Shown: one piece after another, positions 5,866 through 6,937 of the stretch
How the letters are laid out: each line of letters starts with the position of its first letter
How positions within the stretch are numbered: the stretch's first letter is position 1
Assembly: GCA_937915925.1 (NCBI GenBank)
Contig: CALGGM010000046.1
Location: 1-6,937, forward strand
DNA length: 6,937 bases
Direction of reading: 5' to 3'
Source of the DNA: an uncultured Clostridia bacterium
GTDB lineage: Bacteria > Bacillota > Clostridia > Christensenellales > CAG-138
Translations under genes and position numbers: made by a program
The notes under the pieces: generated by a model
Databases searched by the model: none
The model's input: only the letters and a program-made list of their open reading frames with translations
Told to the model about the DNA's origin: nothing

Positions 5866-6377
5866 AACAGTTTCTCCTTTTCAAAGGTCGCTCTGAGTTT
5901 CTTGCGCACGCGCAGCAGCTTCGATTTGACGCCGGCCGCCGTCGTGCCCATCTCGGTTGCGATGTCGCCGAGCTTCATGCCGTATCCGTAATAGAGGATA
6001 AACATGCGCTGCGTGCGCTCCGGCTCCGCCTGCAAAAACGATGTGATCTCGTCGGCAGCGACAAAGTCGAGGGTCAGCTCCTCCACGCTGTCGTCCGCCG
6101 GAAGATTGGGCGGAATCTCGTCAAACGGGATCTCCCGTCGCTTAGCGCGAAACCGGTAGCAGCTTGCAATTTCGTGCTTCAGAACCGAAATCAGATACGC
6201 CTTCGGTTCGCGGATCGCGTCTGCGCCCTTGCGGCAAAGCGCGCGATAGAACTTCGCATATGTGTTTTGCATGAGATCGTCTGCATCCGCAATCGGCACT
6301 TTGCAGAGACAATAGCGCATCAGCTCGCGAAACGTTGCGTCGTATACGGTGTTGAATCGTTCGGTTACATCGTTCAT
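5862..6377 (-). CDS. RNA polymerase sigma factor, ECF (sigma-70 family)
   Basis: A 171-residue extracytoplasmic-function sigma factor that redirects RNA polymerase to stress or envelope promoters. Region 2 lies at about residues 8-75, with the core-binding/-10 motif DADDLMQNTYAKFYRAL (31-47). Residues 76-110 are the acidic linker, with no region 3. Region 4 lies at about 115-165, where YYGYGMKLGDIATEMGTT followed by VKSKLLRVRKKLR forms the -35-recognising helix-turn-helix. The length is normal for the family. The ATG at 6377 is chosen because AAAGGAG is six bases upstream; an in-frame GTG at 6395 has no such site and would overlap it. The stop overlaps the start of the anti-sigma-like gene (ATGA). 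Two terminators upstream separate it from the zinc-ribbon gene, so it must have its own promoter in 6378-6450. Confidence 0.94.
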   Translation of the reverse strand: MNDVTERFNTVYDATFRELMRYCLCKVPIADADDLMQNTYAKFYRALCRKGADAIREPKAYLISVLKHEIASCYRFRAKRREIPFDEIPPNLPADDSVEELTLDFVAADEITSFLQAEPERTQRMFILYYGYGMKLGDIATEMGTTAAGVKSKLLRVRKKLRATFEKEKLL

Positions 6378-6383
6378 GTGATT

Positions 6384-6390
6384 CTCCTTT
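6384..6390 (-). promoter_or_regulatory. Ribosome binding site of the sigma factor
   Basis: AAAGGAG with a six-base spacer (AATCAC) to ATG 6377. It sets the start and rules out the upstream GTG at 6395. Confidence 0.85.
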
Positions 6391-6404
6391 ATCACGGCCG
6401 TTCA

Positions 6405-6430
6405 CCTATATAGACGTTCGCTGCGGTCAA
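6405..6430 (-). promoter_or_regulatory. Candidate promoter of the sigma/anti-sigma operon
   Basis: On the minus strand TTGACC (6430-6425) is followed by CGTCTATATAGG (6416-6405). TTGACC resembles a housekeeping -35 box, but the spacing to TATATA is only 12 bases and to TATAGG 14, too short for an ordinary promoter. CGTCTA resembles the -10 of ECF-dependent promoters, which would fit self-regulation, but I do not see a convincing ECF -35 box at 16-17 bases. A promoter is expected here from the terminators upstream; the exact boxes are uncertain. Confidence 0.3.
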
Positions 6431-6450
6431 AAGGGCGCGCTTTGGAAGAA

Positions 6451-6484
6451 AACAAAAATCGAACGGCAGTCGGCCGTTCGATTT
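6451..6484 (-). terminator. Intrinsic terminator, second of a tandem pair
   Basis: AAATCGAACGG (6456-6466) pairs perfectly with CCGTTCGATTT (6474-6484), an 11-bp stem with a seven-base loop. On the minus strand the hairpin runs into TTTTTGTTTTC. It acts on transcripts arriving from the zinc-ribbon gene. Confidence 0.85.
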
Positions 6485-6493
6485 CACCGGATC

Positions 6494-6530
6494 AAAAATC
6501 AGCCTGTTGAACCTTGGTTCAACAGGCTGA
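6494..6530 (-). terminator. Intrinsic terminator of the zinc-ribbon gene, first of a tandem pair
   Basis: TCAGCCTGTTGAACC (6499-6513) is the exact reverse complement of 6516-6530, a 15-base inverted repeat separated by two bases, so the real loop is a few bases wider. On the minus strand it is followed by TTTTTG (6498-6493). It begins about ten bases after the zinc-ribbon stop codon. Confidence 0.92.
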
Positions 6531-6539
6531 AGCGAAGCG

Positions 6540-6821
6540 TTATCTGCCGCGGCGCTGTGCAAAGCACTCGGAGCAATAGATCGGTTTGTCGTTTCTCGGC
6601 TGGAACGGCACTTTGGTCGGCTTGCCGCAGGCTGCGCAAACTGCGTCGAACATTTCACGGCTCTGCTGACCGCGCGCTGCGTTTTTGCGTGCCTTCCGGC
6701 ATTCCGGGCAACGGACCGGGTCGTTTTTGAAATCGTTCCGTGCGTAAAATTCCTGTTCGCCTGCGCTGAAAATGAATTCCTTGCCGCAATCCCGGCAAAC
6801 CAGTGTTCTGTCTTCGTACAT
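6540..6821 (-). CDS. Small zinc-ribbon protein with two CxxC/CxxC knuckles
   Basis: A 93-residue cytoplasmic protein with eight Cys in two four-Cys zinc sites: C9/C12 with C38/C41, and C62/C65 with C83/C86. The first half (TLVCRDCGKEF, GEQEFYA, then RCPEC) fits the probable zinc-ribbon family zf-trcl seen in many Firmicutes and Chloroflexi; the second half (CAACGKPTKVPFQP, then YCSECF) is a second ribbon with a conserved basic/aromatic stretch. Such proteins probably bind nucleic acid or ribosomal partners, but no function is established. I choose ATG 6821 (MYEDRTLVC) because homologues as I recall them begin there; the nearest purine-rich site (GAAGGG) is about 12 bases upstream, longer than ideal, and an in-frame GTG at 6860 has no clear site either. 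It ends in two tandem terminators, so it is transcribed separately from the sigma operon. Confidence 0.85.
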   Translation of the reverse strand: MYEDRTLVCRDCGKEFIFSAGEQEFYARNDFKNDPVRCPECRKARKNAARGQQSREMFDAVCAACGKPTKVPFQPRNDKPIYCSECFAQRRGR

Positions 6822-6937
6822 GTGTTTTTTGTTTCCCTTCGCGATATTGGATATTGACACCCGTTTTCGGCTGACCTGGTCTTTGCCCCCACACTCGCCG
6901 GCTGGAGGGTTCGCTCCTAAAGCACGAGCTTCCCCAC
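6822..6937. other. Unassigned right-edge segment, leader of the zinc-ribbon gene
   Basis: No gene can be assigned. On the minus strand one frame ends early (six codons then TAG at 6919-6917) and could be the very end of an upstream gene; the other two frames are open to the window edge, which over about 100 GC-rich bases means little. Short self-complementary pieces are present (AAGC/GCTT, GGAG/CTCC, CCG-AAAA-CGG), so part of a structured leader or RNA gene is possible, but I match no known RNA family. A promoter for the zinc-ribbon gene should lie here or beyond the edge; no convincing boxes were seen. Confidence 0.3.

Noticed and set aside
6378..6395. GTG at 6395 as the sigma factor start
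   Set aside because: It would place six extra residues over the AAAGGAG site and has no ribosome binding site of its own; ATG 6377 fits better.
6392..6892. Minus-strand frame of 166 codons spanning the terminators and the zinc-ribbon gene
   Set aside because: It runs through two perfect terminator hairpins and out of frame through the zinc-ribbon gene, whose Cys spacing is clearly real.
6822..6937. Riboswitch or known small RNA at the right edge
   Set aside because: Short hairpins are present, but I could not match the segment to tmRNA, 6S RNA, RNase P, SRP RNA, 5S rRNA or any riboswitch core I know.

Overview
The window is a stretch of chromosome-like DNA, GC-rich by eye (upper 50s percent), in which every credible gene lies on the minus strand. 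Strong AAAGGAG-type ribosome binding sites, Cys-type lipoproteins, an ECF sigma factor paired with a single-pass anti-sigma-like protein, and families of short palindromes between genes suggest a GC-rich Firmicute, probably a gut Clostridia lineage (Oscillospirales or Christensenellales type). This placement is inference from style; no rRNA or marker gene is present.

In the direction of transcription (high to low coordinates): an unassigned stretch of about 115 bases at the right edge; a 93-residue protein with two CxxC/CxxC zinc ribbons (6540-6821); two tandem intrinsic terminators (6451-6530) that close that unit; an ECF sigma factor (5862-6377) overlapping by ATGA a 547-residue anti-sigma-like membrane protein (4222-5865); a 239-base gap with three palindromes and a 40-codon small frame; a lipoprotein (2564-3982); a short ABC ATPase (1916-2554) whose ribosome binding site overlaps the lipoprotein stop codon; a 251-base gap packed with hairpins; a second, paralogous lipoprotein (213-1664); and, 27 bases further on, the first 61 codons of a secreted protein with a Thr/Pro-rich linker (1-185), cut by the window edge.

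The sigma/anti-sigma pair is clearly one translationally coupled unit. The two lipoproteins share an N-terminal C-x-P-T-P motif, an internal LIRNxAG motif and an almost identical NAIDGS...GY C-terminus; they resemble the uncharacterised DUF6034-type lipoproteins. Because no convincing terminator lies between 6377 and the left edge, the sigma factor, its partner, the lipoproteins and the ATPase could form one envelope-directed cluster, but the two large gaps may hold promoters or processing sites that cannot be resolved by reading.

The most unusual structural signal is a family of six short palindromes (core GTAGGGG...CCCG) in the two large gaps. Their stems differ in sequence but keep pairing, and one of each trio sits just upstream of a lipoprotein start. 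They look like a dispersed REP/MITE-like repeat. I found no CRISPR array, tRNA, rRNA, insertion sequence or defence system.
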